Shown one piece after another: positions 7,615 to 15,052 of a stretch of 45,724 nt of DNA; positions within the stretch are counted from its first letter, which is position 1; every line of letters starts with the position of its first letter. The notes beneath the pieces were generated by a model. It made no database searches, was not told the origin of the DNA, and worked only from the letters and a program-made list of their open reading frames with translations. This stretch comes from Chloroflexota bacterium (GTDB lineage Bacteria > Chloroflexota > Anaerolineae > UBA1429): contig JAIOAW010000021.1 of assembly GCA_019873625.1 (NCBI GenBank), positions 1 to 45,724 of the forward strand, written 5' to 3'. The position numbers and the translations under genes are program-made.

Positions 7615-8706
7615 ATGACCGACCGCGTGGATCTCCGCAATGTGCACGTGGCCATCCTGGCTGGGGGGAGCGGGACGCGCCTATGGCCGCTCAGCCGCCA
7701 ACATCTGCCCAAACAACTCTTGCCCCTCTTGGGCGAGCGTTCGCTTCTCCAGCAGACGGTGGAGCGCATCCTTCCGCTCGTGCCGCTGGAGAGAATCTAT
7801 ATCCTCACAGGGCCAGATTTGGCGCCGGCCATCCAAGAACAACTCCCTGACCTTCCCGCTGAGAACCTCTTTATCGAGCCCTCGCCGCGCGGCACGGCGC
7901 CCTGCTTGGGGCTGGCGGCGATGAAACTCCGCGAGCGCTTTTCGGCACAAGATGTGATGATCTCGCTCCATGCCGATCATGCCGTGGGCCAGCCCGAGCG
8001 CTTCCGCGAGGCGCTCAAGGCGGCCATTTTTGCGGCGCGGCGCGGGTACCTCGTCACGGTGGGGATTATGCCCACCTACCCGGAGACGGGGTTTGGGTAT
8101 ATCGAACGTGGCCCGGAACTCTTTCGCCTGGGCGAGTGGGCGATCTACCGCGCCGTGCGGTTTACCGAAAAGCCCTCTTTAGAAAGGGCGCAGGAGTTCA
8201 TTTCGACGGGGCGCTATTATTGGAATGCGGGCTATTTCGTGTGGACGCTGGGGAACATCCTCGATGAGTATCAACGCCTTTTGCCGGAATTGTATGCCCG
8301 CCTCGATGCGATGGTCGCCACGGGCAATAGCCCCGCCTACCAGCGCATCTGGGAGCAGATCCAGCCTGTAACGATTGACGTGGGCATTATGGAAAAGGCC
8401 CGCGAGGTGGCCGTGGTGCCCTGTGAGATGGGCTGGAGCGACGTGGGGAGTTGGGAGGCCATTTATGACCTCGCGCCGCAGGATGCGGCGGGGAACGCCT
8501 TTCTGGGCGAGGGCGCCTCGGTGGCCGTGGATACGCGAGGCACGCTCATCTATGCCAAAGGGCGTATGGTGGCTGCCATCGGTCTGGAGGATATGATCGT
8601 CATCGAGACGGAAGATGCCATTTTGGTGCTCCCGCGCGCCCGCGCGCAGGACGTGGGAGCGCTCGTCAACCTGTTGAAGGCGCGCGGCTGGCAAAATATC
8701 CTGTAA
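7615..8706 (+). CDS. manC: Mannose-1-phosphate guanylyltransferase (GDP-mannose pyrophosphorylase)
   Basis: 363 residues. It makes GDP-mannose from GTP and mannose-1-phosphate for glycans, exopolysaccharide or compatible solutes. The nucleotidyltransferase signature AGGSGTRLWPLSR lies near the N-terminus. RFTEKPS, YYWNAGYFVW and the later MGWSDVGSWEAIYDL are typical of the family. The length fits the guanylyltransferase alone, without the C-terminal isomerase domain of long AlgA/ManC proteins. The ATG at 7615 follows AAGGAAGGG; longer in-frame extensions overlap dprA and are rejected. It is co-directional with dprA, with 19 bp between them. Confidence 0.9.
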   Translation: MTDRVDLRNVHVAILAGGSGTRLWPLSRQHLPKQLLPLLGERSLLQQTVERILPLVPLERIYILTGPDLAPAIQEQLPDLPAENLFIEPSPRGTAPCLGLAAMKLRERFSAQDVMISLHADHAVGQPERFREALKAAIFAARRGYLVTVGIMPTYPETGFGYIERGPELFRLGEWAIYRAVRFTEKPSLERAQEFISTGRYYWNAGYFVWTLGNILDEYQRLLPELYARLDAMVATGNSPAYQRIWEQIQPVTIDVGIMEKAREVAVVPCEMGWSDVGSWEAIYDLAPQDAAGNAFLGEGASVAVDTRGTLIYAKGRMVAAIGLEDMIVIETEDAILVLPRARAQDVGALVNLLKARGWQNIL

Positions 8707-8719
8707 AGGGGGTGTTCCT

Positions 8720-9955
8720 GTGCAGGCTGAGATCGTGACGATCGGCACCGAATTGCTCTTGGGAGAGATTGTGGATACGAACTCCGCATGGATCGCCCAA
8801 CGGCTGACGACCATCGGCTTGAACCTGTATTACACGACGACCGTCGGCGATAACTTGGGGCGCATCACGCAGGTGCTGAAACAGGCCCTGGAACGCTCCG
8901 ATGTGGTCATCACCACGGGCGGCTTGGGGCCAACGGTGGATGATGTAACGCGCGAGGCCGTGGCCGCCGCCACGGAACGCGACCTTGTGCTCGACTCCGA
9001 TCTCTTGGAAGAGATCACGGCCTATTTCGCCCGCCGTGGCTATACGATGACGGAAAACAACCGCCGTCAGGCGCGCATCCCACGGGGGGCGATGATCATC
9101 CATAACCCCGTGGGCACGGCGCCGGCCTTTGCCGTGGAACACAAGGGGCACGTCATCATCAGTTTGCCCGGCGTGCCCCACGAGATGCGCTATCTGATGG
9201 AGAACACTGTCTTGCCCTATCTGCGCGAGCGCTTTGGCCTGACGGGCATCATCAAGAGCCGCGTCGTGCACACCTGCGGCATTGGCGAGAGCGCGGTGGA
9301 CGCGCGCATCGGCGATCTGATGCAGTTATCGAACCCGACCGTGGGCACCCGCGCCCATCCCGGCCAGACGGATATCGTCATCACGGCCAAGGCCGATAGC
9401 CCTGCCGAGGCCGATGCCCTCCTCGCGCCCATTGAAGCCGAGATCCGGGCGCGTTTGGGCATTTACGTGTACGGCGTGGATGAGGAGACCTTGGCCGATG
9501 TGGTAAACGGCCTTTTGGCCGCCAAGGGCCTGCGCTTGGCCATCGCCGAGACCCTCACGCGCGGCGAACTGGCCCGCATCTTGAGCAGTGCGCGCGGGGG
9601 CGAAGGTGCCCTGGCGGGCACGGTGATGCTCCCCCATGCGCAAGCCGCCCAACAGGTGCTGGGCATTGGGGCCGACCTCATCGCGCGGGAGGGATTCGTC
9701 AGCCAAGCCGTGGCCGATGCGATCGCGGAGGCAGTGCGGCGGCTGTACAATGCGGGTTTGGGGTTAGCCATCGTCGGGCCAGATGATCCGGGGGCCGAAG
9801 GCGCCCCGCCCACCTATTTTAGCCTGGCCACCGAGGAGGGGGTCATCCGCGGCCAACCTCGCCCGGGGCGCAGCGGCGTCGCGGGGATGAATTGGCTCCT
9901 CTTTTTGGGGCAAGACCTCGTGCGCCGGCACCTTTTGGGAGCGGAGCCGAACTAG
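8720..9955 (+). CDS. cinA: CinA-family protein with an apparently degenerate nicotinamide-nucleotide amidase domain
   Basis: 411 residues. The N-terminal MoCF/COG1058 domain (residues about 4-165) is intact: IGTELLLGEIVDTNSAWIA, then TTGGLGPTVDDVTREAVA; in homologues it has ADP-ribose pyrophosphatase activity. The C-terminal half aligns in position with the PncC domain, but the canonical AESCTGG is AETLTRG (E277 onward), and the following Tyr/Lys segment reads VMLPHAQAAQQ with neither residue. Amidase activity is therefore doubtful. The GTG start at 8720 has AAGGGGGTG upstream. It lies 13 bp after manC in the same run. dprA in the same operon suggests a competence or NAD-salvage role. Confidence 0.88.
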   Translation: MQAEIVTIGTELLLGEIVDTNSAWIAQRLTTIGLNLYYTTTVGDNLGRITQVLKQALERSDVVITTGGLGPTVDDVTREAVAAATERDLVLDSDLLEEITAYFARRGYTMTENNRRQARIPRGAMIIHNPVGTAPAFAVEHKGHVIISLPGVPHEMRYLMENTVLPYLRERFGLTGIIKSRVVHTCGIGESAVDARIGDLMQLSNPTVGTRAHPGQTDIVITAKADSPAEADALLAPIEAEIRARLGIYVYGVDEETLADVVNGLLAAKGLRLAIAETLTRGELARILSSARGGEGALAGTVMLPHAQAAQQVLGIGADLIAREGFVSQAVADAIAEAVRRLYNAGLGLAIVGPDDPGAEGAPPTYFSLATEEGVIRGQPRPGRSGVAGMNWLLFLGQDLVRRHLLGAEPN

Positions 9956-9985
9956 GGCCGTGGCCGCGTGCAAAGGAGGTTCCCA

Positions 9986-10471
9986 ATGAAGATCGGCGTC
10001 ATCTCAGATATTCACGATAACCTCTGGGCGCTCGATGAGGTGCTGCGGCGCTTGGGCGAATGCGAGGCCCTCTTTTGCCTGGGCGATTTGTGCGCGCCCT
10101 TTACCATCTCGGCCATCGTGCAGACCTTTGGGGGAACCGTTCACCTCGTATGGGGCAATAATGATGGCGACAAATTGGCCATCGCCCGCAATGCCGATCA
10201 GGCGGGCAACGTCGTCCTCCATGGGGATTTTGCCGAGTTCACCCTAGAGGGCCGCAAAGTGGCCCTGACCCATTGGCCTCAGGTGGCCCGCGCCCTGGCC
10301 CTGGGGCAAGAGTATGACTTGGTGTGCTATGGGCACAACCATCAGCGCCACAAAGAGTGGGTGGGCCGCACGCTCCTTTTGAACCCCGGCGAGGTGATGG
10401 GGCGGTTCGGCGTGCGCAGCGCAGCGATTTACGATACCGATACGGGCGATGCCGAAATCCTTGAGGTGTGA
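9986..10471 (+). CDS. YfcE/MJ0936-type metallophosphoesterase
   Basis: 161 residues. It is a small calcineurin-like phosphodiesterase with the metal-binding motifs in order: D8-x-H10 (SDIHDN), GD34 (CLGDL), GNND (57-60), a THWP segment and GHNHQ near residue 120. Homologues hydrolyse phosphodiesters with Mn; the physiological substrate is unknown. The ATG at 9986 is chosen because AAAGGAGG lies 8-12 bp upstream; an upstream GTG at 9968 would put that site inside the gene. It is the last gene of the run and is followed by a strong terminator. Confidence 0.88.
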   Translation: MKIGVISDIHDNLWALDEVLRRLGECEALFCLGDLCAPFTISAIVQTFGGTVHLVWGNNDGDKLAIARNADQAGNVVLHGDFAEFTLEGRKVALTHWPQVARALALGQEYDLVCYGHNHQRHKEWVGRTLLLNPGEVMGRFGVRSAAIYDTDTGDAEILEV

Positions 10472-10493
10472 GCGCAAGATGCCCGGGGCCTAG

Positions 10494-10526
10494 GGAGCCA
10501 CCTGTCAGGGGCGGGTGGCTCCTTTT
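10494..10526 (+). terminator. Rho-independent terminator of the ffh-dprA-cinA run
   Basis: GGAGCCACC (10494-10502) pairs perfectly with GGTGGCTCC (10514-10522) across an 11-base loop and is followed directly by TTTT. Confidence 0.85.
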
Positions 10527-10602
10527 CGCGCAACCCTAGGGTGCCCCGTGCGTAATGTGAGTGTGATCCGATCGAGATCGCGGCGGTTGAAGGTGGTGGA
10601 GG

Positions 10603-11256
10603 GTGGGGGGAGATCAGGAACTTGTTTGGGTGGTCAAGGCCCAACAAGGGGATCAAGAGGCGTTCGCGCGCCTCGTCGAGGCCTATCAAGTGCCCGTCTA
10701 TAACTTGGCCTACCGTATGCTCGGCGTGGCCACCGAGGCCGAGGATGCGACGCAAGAGACCTTTTTGCGGGTCTATACGCGCCTCAAGACGTATGACCCC
10801 TCGCGAAAATTCTCTTCGTGGATCCTCTCTATTGCCTCGCACTATTGCGTAGATCGCCTGCGCCGGCGGCGGGGGGCTGTCTCGATGGAGGAGGTCGAAT
10901 CCTGGCGGTGGATGGCCGACGAGGGCCTGGCGCCGGAGGATAAGGCCCTTCAGCGCGAACGCGATCGCTCCATCCGCGAGGTGCTCGCGACGCTGCCGGA
11001 GCCATACCGCCTGGTGATCATCCTGCGCTATTGGCATAACCTCTCGTATGAAGAGATCGCCGAGATTACGGATTCGACGGAGAGCGCGGTCAAATCGCGT
11101 TTGCATCGCGCGCGGCAGGCTGTGCTCGAGGGGCTGAACCACGCCTTGGAGGGCCAGCACCCTCTGGAGGAGCGCAAAGAGGAAGCCTCTCTAGCCCAGC
11201 GGGGCCGTGCGCTATTGCAGGCCAGTTTACGCCGGCCGAGAAGGGAGCCCCTGTGA
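10603..11256 (+). CDS. ECF-family RNA polymerase sigma factor
   Basis: 217 residues. Region 2 (EAFARLVEAYQVPVYNLAYR, then DATQETFLRVYTRL and SSWILSIASHYCVDRLRR) and region 4 (LPEPYRLVIILRYWHNLSYE with the ESAVKSRLHRAR helix-turn-helix) are clear. Region 3 is lacking, as expected for an extracytoplasmic-function sigma factor. The start is GTG at 10603 after a purine-rich stretch. The tail beyond region 4 is basic and about 30 residues long. Its stop overlaps the start of the anti-sigma gene (GTGA), so the pair is coupled. No matching autoregulatory promoter was recognised upstream. Confidence 0.92.
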   Translation: MGGDQELVWVVKAQQGDQEAFARLVEAYQVPVYNLAYRMLGVATEAEDATQETFLRVYTRLKTYDPSRKFSSWILSIASHYCVDRLRRRRGAVSMEEVESWRWMADEGLAPEDKALQRERDRSIREVLATLPEPYRLVIILRYWHNLSYEEIAEITDSTESAVKSRLHRARQAVLEGLNHALEGQHPLEERKEEASLAQRGRALLQASLRRPRREPL

Positions 11257-11798
11257 ACAGACCTCACGAAGAGATCTCTCAGCAGATATCTCTCGCGCTA
11301 GATGGCGCCCTTTCGCTGGAGGAAGAACGCCAGTTGCGCGCCCATCTCCAAGAGTGCCCCGCCTGCGCCACCCTGTGGGAGGAGATGCGCGGCGTCTCTG
11401 GCCTGTTTGAGCGGCCGCCCCTCTTGGCGCCGCCGCCCCTTTTGGCGGCGCGGGTGATGCGCCGCATCGAACGGCGCGAACGCTGGCGGGCTTGGATGCG
11501 GCGGCTAGCCGTTTCTCTCCTCGTGCTCATCCTGTTGGCGATGGTGCTGGCCATTCCTCTGATGGGCCTTTCGACCCTGGCGGTCAATCACCCGGCGCTC
11601 TCTCAAGCCGTGTTTCGCGCCCTCGTTCGGGCCGCCGAGATCGCGCAGGCCCTTTGGTTGGGGCTTGGCATCCTGGCGCGGGCCTTCTTGGGCCGAGGGG
11701 AATGGCTGATCCTCGCCGTGTGGCTCGTTTTGGCGGTGGCCGCGGGAGTGGGCTGGATGCGGCTCTTGCGACGAGCGCGGCGCATTGTGGCCCGTTGA
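11253..11798 (+). CDS. Membrane-anchored zinc-finger anti-sigma factor
   Basis: 181 residues. The N-terminal cytoplasmic ZAS/zf-HC2 domain has H31-x3-C35-x2-C38 (HLQECPAC), with H5 as the likely fourth ligand. Two hydrophobic segments follow: SLLVLILLAMVLAIPLMGL, and WLILAVWLVLAVAAGVGW near the C-terminus. It presumably holds the upstream sigma factor inactive until an envelope signal. GTG start at 11253, 4-bp overlap with the sigma gene. Confidence 0.88.
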   Translation: MNRPHEEISQQISLALDGALSLEEERQLRAHLQECPACATLWEEMRGVSGLFERPPLLAPPPLLAARVMRRIERRERWRAWMRRLAVSLLVLILLAMVLAIPLMGLSTLAVNHPALSQAVFRALVRAAEIAQALWLGLGILARAFLGRGEWLILAVWLVLAVAAGVGWMRLLRRARRIVAR

Positions 11799-11805
11799 GG
11801 TTCCT

Positions 11806-12879
11806 GTGAAAGAGACGCCGATGCGAAAGATGCGATGCCTGTGGTTGGCCTTACTCGCGGTGGCACTCTGGCTTGGGGGAGGCGTGGCCCTCGCCCAAGG
11901 CGGAGGGAATGCTTACCTCGGCCAAGATGTGCGCATCCGGAGCGGCGAGGTCATCCAGGGTGATGTGAGCATCCTCGGCGGGCGGGCCGTTTTAGAAGAG
12001 GGCAGCCTCGTCAAAGGGAATGTGGCCGTAATGGCGGGCGAGGTGGTGGTCAATGGCCATATCGAGGGCGACCTCGTGGCCTTTGGCGGCGTGGTAGATT
12101 TGGGCGCGCGCGCCGTGGTCGAAGGGGATGTGGTCGCCCTGGGCACGGTGCGGCGCCACCCGGAGGCGCAGATCCATGGCCGCCTATTGATGGGCCTGAG
12201 CGCGGCGCGCTCTTGGCAAATGTTCGCTTGGCCGCCCGGCGAACTGCGCTCGGGCGCGGGGCCGTTCCTGCCGGAAGTGGGCCATTGGGCCGGGGCCGCC
12301 ATCCGCATCGTGGCCGTCCTCCTTGCCCTGGTGGGGATCGCCCTCGTCATATCCGCCCTACTCCCCGAAAACCTCAACCGCATGGCCCAGGTGATGGTCG
12401 TTTCGTTCCCGCTCTCCATCGCCGCCGGCCTCTTGACTTTTGTGCTCGTCATCTTCCTCGTGCCCATCCTGGTCATTCTGTGCCTGGGGATTCCCATCGC
12501 TGTGGCGCTCTTGTTGGCGCTGGCCGTGGGCGCGCTCGTCGGCTGGGTGGCGGCGGGCAAACTCGTGGGCGAACGGTTATTGCAGGCGCTCCACGTAGGC
12601 GCGGCGCACCCGGCCCTTGCGGCGGGCCTCGGCGTCGGGTTGATGACCCTCCTGGCCCAGGTGCCCTGCGTCGGCTGGCTGTTGGGATTGTTCGTGCTCC
12701 TATGGGGGCTGGGGGCCGCCGTCCTCTCGCGCCTTGGGTTTGCCGCCACCGCCTTTTGGCCGCCCCCGCAGGGCAAGGCAGGCCCTTCCCCCCAAGGGGC
12801 GCTTTCAGGGGCCCAACCGGCGGGCGAAAGCCGAGACACACGCCCCTTGAGCGGCGCGCCGCCCTCCCAAGAAGGCTAA
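11806..12879 (+). CDS. Bactofilin-like polymer-forming/membrane protein
   Basis: About 357 residues. It has a signal peptide (RCLWLALLAVALWLGGGVALAQ) and then a short right-handed beta-helix-like region of repeated turns (VIQGDVSILGG, LVKGNVAVMAG, HIEGDLVAFGG, VVEGDVVALGT), the pattern of bactofilin/polymer-forming domains. Four to five hydrophobic segments follow (about 165-310), then a Pro/Gly/Ser-rich tail. It lies 7 bp after the anti-sigma gene, so it is probably in the same operon and possibly a sigma target or sensor. The start is GTG 11806 (TGAGG upstream) or ATG 11821; both give the same mature protein. Function unknown. Confidence 0.75.
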   Translation: MKETPMRKMRCLWLALLAVALWLGGGVALAQGGGNAYLGQDVRIRSGEVIQGDVSILGGRAVLEEGSLVKGNVAVMAGEVVVNGHIEGDLVAFGGVVDLGARAVVEGDVVALGTVRRHPEAQIHGRLLMGLSAARSWQMFAWPPGELRSGAGPFLPEVGHWAGAAIRIVAVLLALVGIALVISALLPENLNRMAQVMVVSFPLSIAAGLLTFVLVIFLVPILVILCLGIPIAVALLLALAVGALVGWVAAGKLVGERLLQALHVGAAHPALAAGLGVGLMTLLAQVPCVGWLLGLFVLLWGLGAAVLSRLGFAATAFWPPPQGKAGPSPQGALSGAQPAGESRDTRPLSGAPPSQEG

Positions 12880-12918
12880 ATCTCCCCTTCGTGCCTTTTT
12901 CGCCTCAACCCCTCTACG

Positions 12919-12947
12919 TTGACGCAAGCCCTCGGATAGTATATGAT
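12919..12947 (+). promoter_or_regulatory. Promoter of the sugar ABC operon
   Basis: TTGACG at 12919-12924, 17-bp spacer, TATGAT at 12942-12947. It lies about 100 bp before the first permease start. No LacI-type palindrome was found in the leader. Confidence 0.75.
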
Positions 12948-13048
12948 ACGCCCTGTGAAGGCGCGCCCTGCGAGCCTGTAGGCGTGCCGAATGCTCTGGC
13001 GGGTACCCCATTCCTTCACGGCAATATCCTAGAGGGAGCAATGAGGCG

Positions 13049-14062
13049 ATGATAGGGCGAGGGCAAGGCAACCGCGTTTCTGCGTCCGCATCTCCGCTGC
13101 CTCGGCGCCCTTCTCCGGCCAGGCGCCGCCGCAGGCTCGGCGAAGTGGCATTGGGCTATGCGCTCCTAGCGCCGGCCGTCATTTTACTCCTCGTTTTCGA
13201 GTTTTATCCCCTGGGGTTGGGCTTTCGCATCAGCACCTGCGACTGGCGGCTGGGCTGTGCCAAGTTCGTCGGCGCCGAGAACTATATCCGGGCGTTCAAA
13301 GACCCCGATATGTGGCACGCCCTGATGATCACGGCGACCTATTCGGCCATCTCGGTGCCGGTGCAATTGGGGTTGGCCTTGCTCTTTGCCTATCTCCTCT
13401 TTCAGAGGATTCGGGGCATGCAGGTCTTCCGTATGCTCTATTTTATGCCCTATATTACCTCCACCGTGGCCTCGGCGGCCGTGTGGGCCTACCTCTTTAG
13501 CCCCGATATCGGCCCCATCAACAAGTTTTTGGAGTCCATCGGCCTGCCCGGCCAGCGCTGGCTCAGCGAAACGCGCGGGATCATCCCCCTCTTTTTCTCC
13601 TATTTTGGCATTCAGACGCCGCCTTGGCTCAAAGGGCCGAGTTTGGCGCTCCTCTCGCTCATCATCTACACCACGTGGGTGTTCGTTGGGTACGATATCG
13701 TCATTTTCCTGGCGGGGCTGGGGAACATCCCCAAAGAGTTGTATGACGCCGCCCGTGTGGATGGCGCGAGCGGCTGGACACTCTTTTGGCACATCACCTG
13801 GCCGCTCCTTTCCGCCACGACCTTTTTCCTGCTCCTCATCACCGTCATCGGCACGTTCAAGGCCTTCAACCACATCTATGTGATGACCTTGGGCGGCCCC
13901 GGCAACGCCACCACCACGGCCAGCATCTACATTTTCAACCAAATGGTCTCCTATAACCGTTACGGGTATAGCGCGGCGCTCTCCTTCATCGTCTTTTTCA
14001 TCATCCTCATCTTGACGATCATCCAAAATCAGGTGGCGGGGAGGCGGGTCATCTATGATTAG
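13049..14062 (+). CDS. CUT1 carbohydrate ABC transporter permease (UgpA/MalF type)
   Basis: 337 residues with about six membrane segments after a basic cytoplasmic N-terminus (PLPRRPSPARRRRRLGE). The EAA loop that contacts the ATPase is IPKELYDAARVDGASGWTLF, around residue 230. The ending GGPGNATTTASIYIFNQM is typical of the UgpA-like subunit. It imports a sugar or oligosaccharide together with the next two genes; the substrate cannot be read from sequence. GGGAGCA and AGGCG lie upstream of the ATG. Its last 8 bp overlap the second permease. Confidence 0.93.
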   Translation: MIGRGQGNRVSASASPLPRRPSPARRRRRLGEVALGYALLAPAVILLLVFEFYPLGLGFRISTCDWRLGCAKFVGAENYIRAFKDPDMWHALMITATYSAISVPVQLGLALLFAYLLFQRIRGMQVFRMLYFMPYITSTVASAAVWAYLFSPDIGPINKFLESIGLPGQRWLSETRGIIPLFFSYFGIQTPPWLKGPSLALLSLIIYTTWVFVGYDIVIFLAGLGNIPKELYDAARVDGASGWTLFWHITWPLLSATTFFLLLITVIGTFKAFNHIYVMTLGGPGNATTTASIYIFNQMVSYNRYGYSAALSFIVFFIILILTIIQNQVAGRRVIYD

Positions 14063-14942
14063 GCGCGTCATCCGCAGAAGAAGGGTTTCGTTCAACCGCG
14101 TGCTTATCTACGCCGTGCTGATTTTGGGGGCGATCGTCTCGGCGGCGCCGTTCGTCTATATGATCCTCGGTTCGCTCAAGAGTTACGGGAGCGTCATCAC
14201 GAACAAGTTCTGGCCGTGGTGGCCCTTTGGCGACGAGCCGGTGCAGTGGCAAAACTACCCAGAGGCCATCGAGACGATCGGCACCGATGTGCAGTGGGGC
14301 ATCCCGCTCTTTTACCGCTACCTTTTCAACAGCGTGTTGGTGGCCGGCGTCACCGTGGCGGGCACTCTGGCCACCTCCATTATGGCGGCCTATACGCTGG
14401 CCTTTATTGACGTGCCGGGCAAGAACATCCTGTTCATCGGCATCTTGGCCACGTTGATGATCCCCGCCGACCTTACCCTGGTGCCCAAAGTGGTTATGAT
14501 GTTCCGCTTCAAATGGTACAACACCTACCTGGCGTTGACCGTGCCCTTCCTCGTGAGCGTGTTCGGCATCTTTTTGCTGCGGCAATTCTTTATGCAGATT
14601 CCCAAAGATCTCTACGATGCCGCCCAAATTGACGGCGCAGGGCATTTGTTGTATCTATCTCAGGTTGTGGTGCCCATCAGCCGGCCCGCCGTGATCACGG
14701 TGGCGCTCCTGAACTTTATCTGGAGTTGGGATAGTTTCCGCTGGCCCTTGCTCGTCACCCGAGATAGCGGTATGCGCGTGCTGGCGGTGGGGCTGCAGCA
14801 GTTCTTGGCCGGCGAAGGGGGCACAAAGACCCATCTTCTGATGGCCTTTGCGACGATGGTCGTTCTCCCGGTCCTGGTGTTCTACTTTTTCACGCAGAAA
14901 CACTTTACCGAGGGCATCTCACGCACCGGGATCAAGGGATAA
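14055..14942 (+). CDS. CUT1 carbohydrate ABC transporter permease (UgpE/MalG type)
   Basis: 295 residues with six membrane segments. The EAA loop is IPKDLYDAAQIDGAGHLLYL, followed by VVPISRPAV. The C-terminal HFTEGISRTGIKG is the hallmark ending of MalG/UgpE-type subunits. The start overlaps the upstream permease stop by 8 bp, so the pair is translationally coupled. No ATPase gene lies nearby, so a shared MsmK/UgpC-like ATPase is probably encoded elsewhere, as is common for CUT1 systems. Confidence 0.93.
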   Translation: MIRRVIRRRRVSFNRVLIYAVLILGAIVSAAPFVYMILGSLKSYGSVITNKFWPWWPFGDEPVQWQNYPEAIETIGTDVQWGIPLFYRYLFNSVLVAGVTVAGTLATSIMAAYTLAFIDVPGKNILFIGILATLMIPADLTLVPKVVMMFRFKWYNTYLALTVPFLVSVFGIFLLRQFFMQIPKDLYDAAQIDGAGHLLYLSQVVVPISRPAVITVALLNFIWSWDSFRWPLLVTRDSGMRVLAVGLQQFLAGEGGTKTHLLMAFATMVVLPVLVFYFFTQKHFTEGISRTGIKG

Positions 14943-15052
14943 TTTCAAACGACAAAAGGAGGAAAGAAGCACAGAGACGGTACAAGGCAGCCTTTGAGCA
15001 GTTTCCGTGGATGTGTTGACCCTTTGCGCAAGAATTCAGGAGGGATGACATC

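Noticed and set aside
13184-14095. Minus-strand open frame opposite the first permease
   Set aside because: Its charged, low-complexity translation is the complement of membrane-helix codons.
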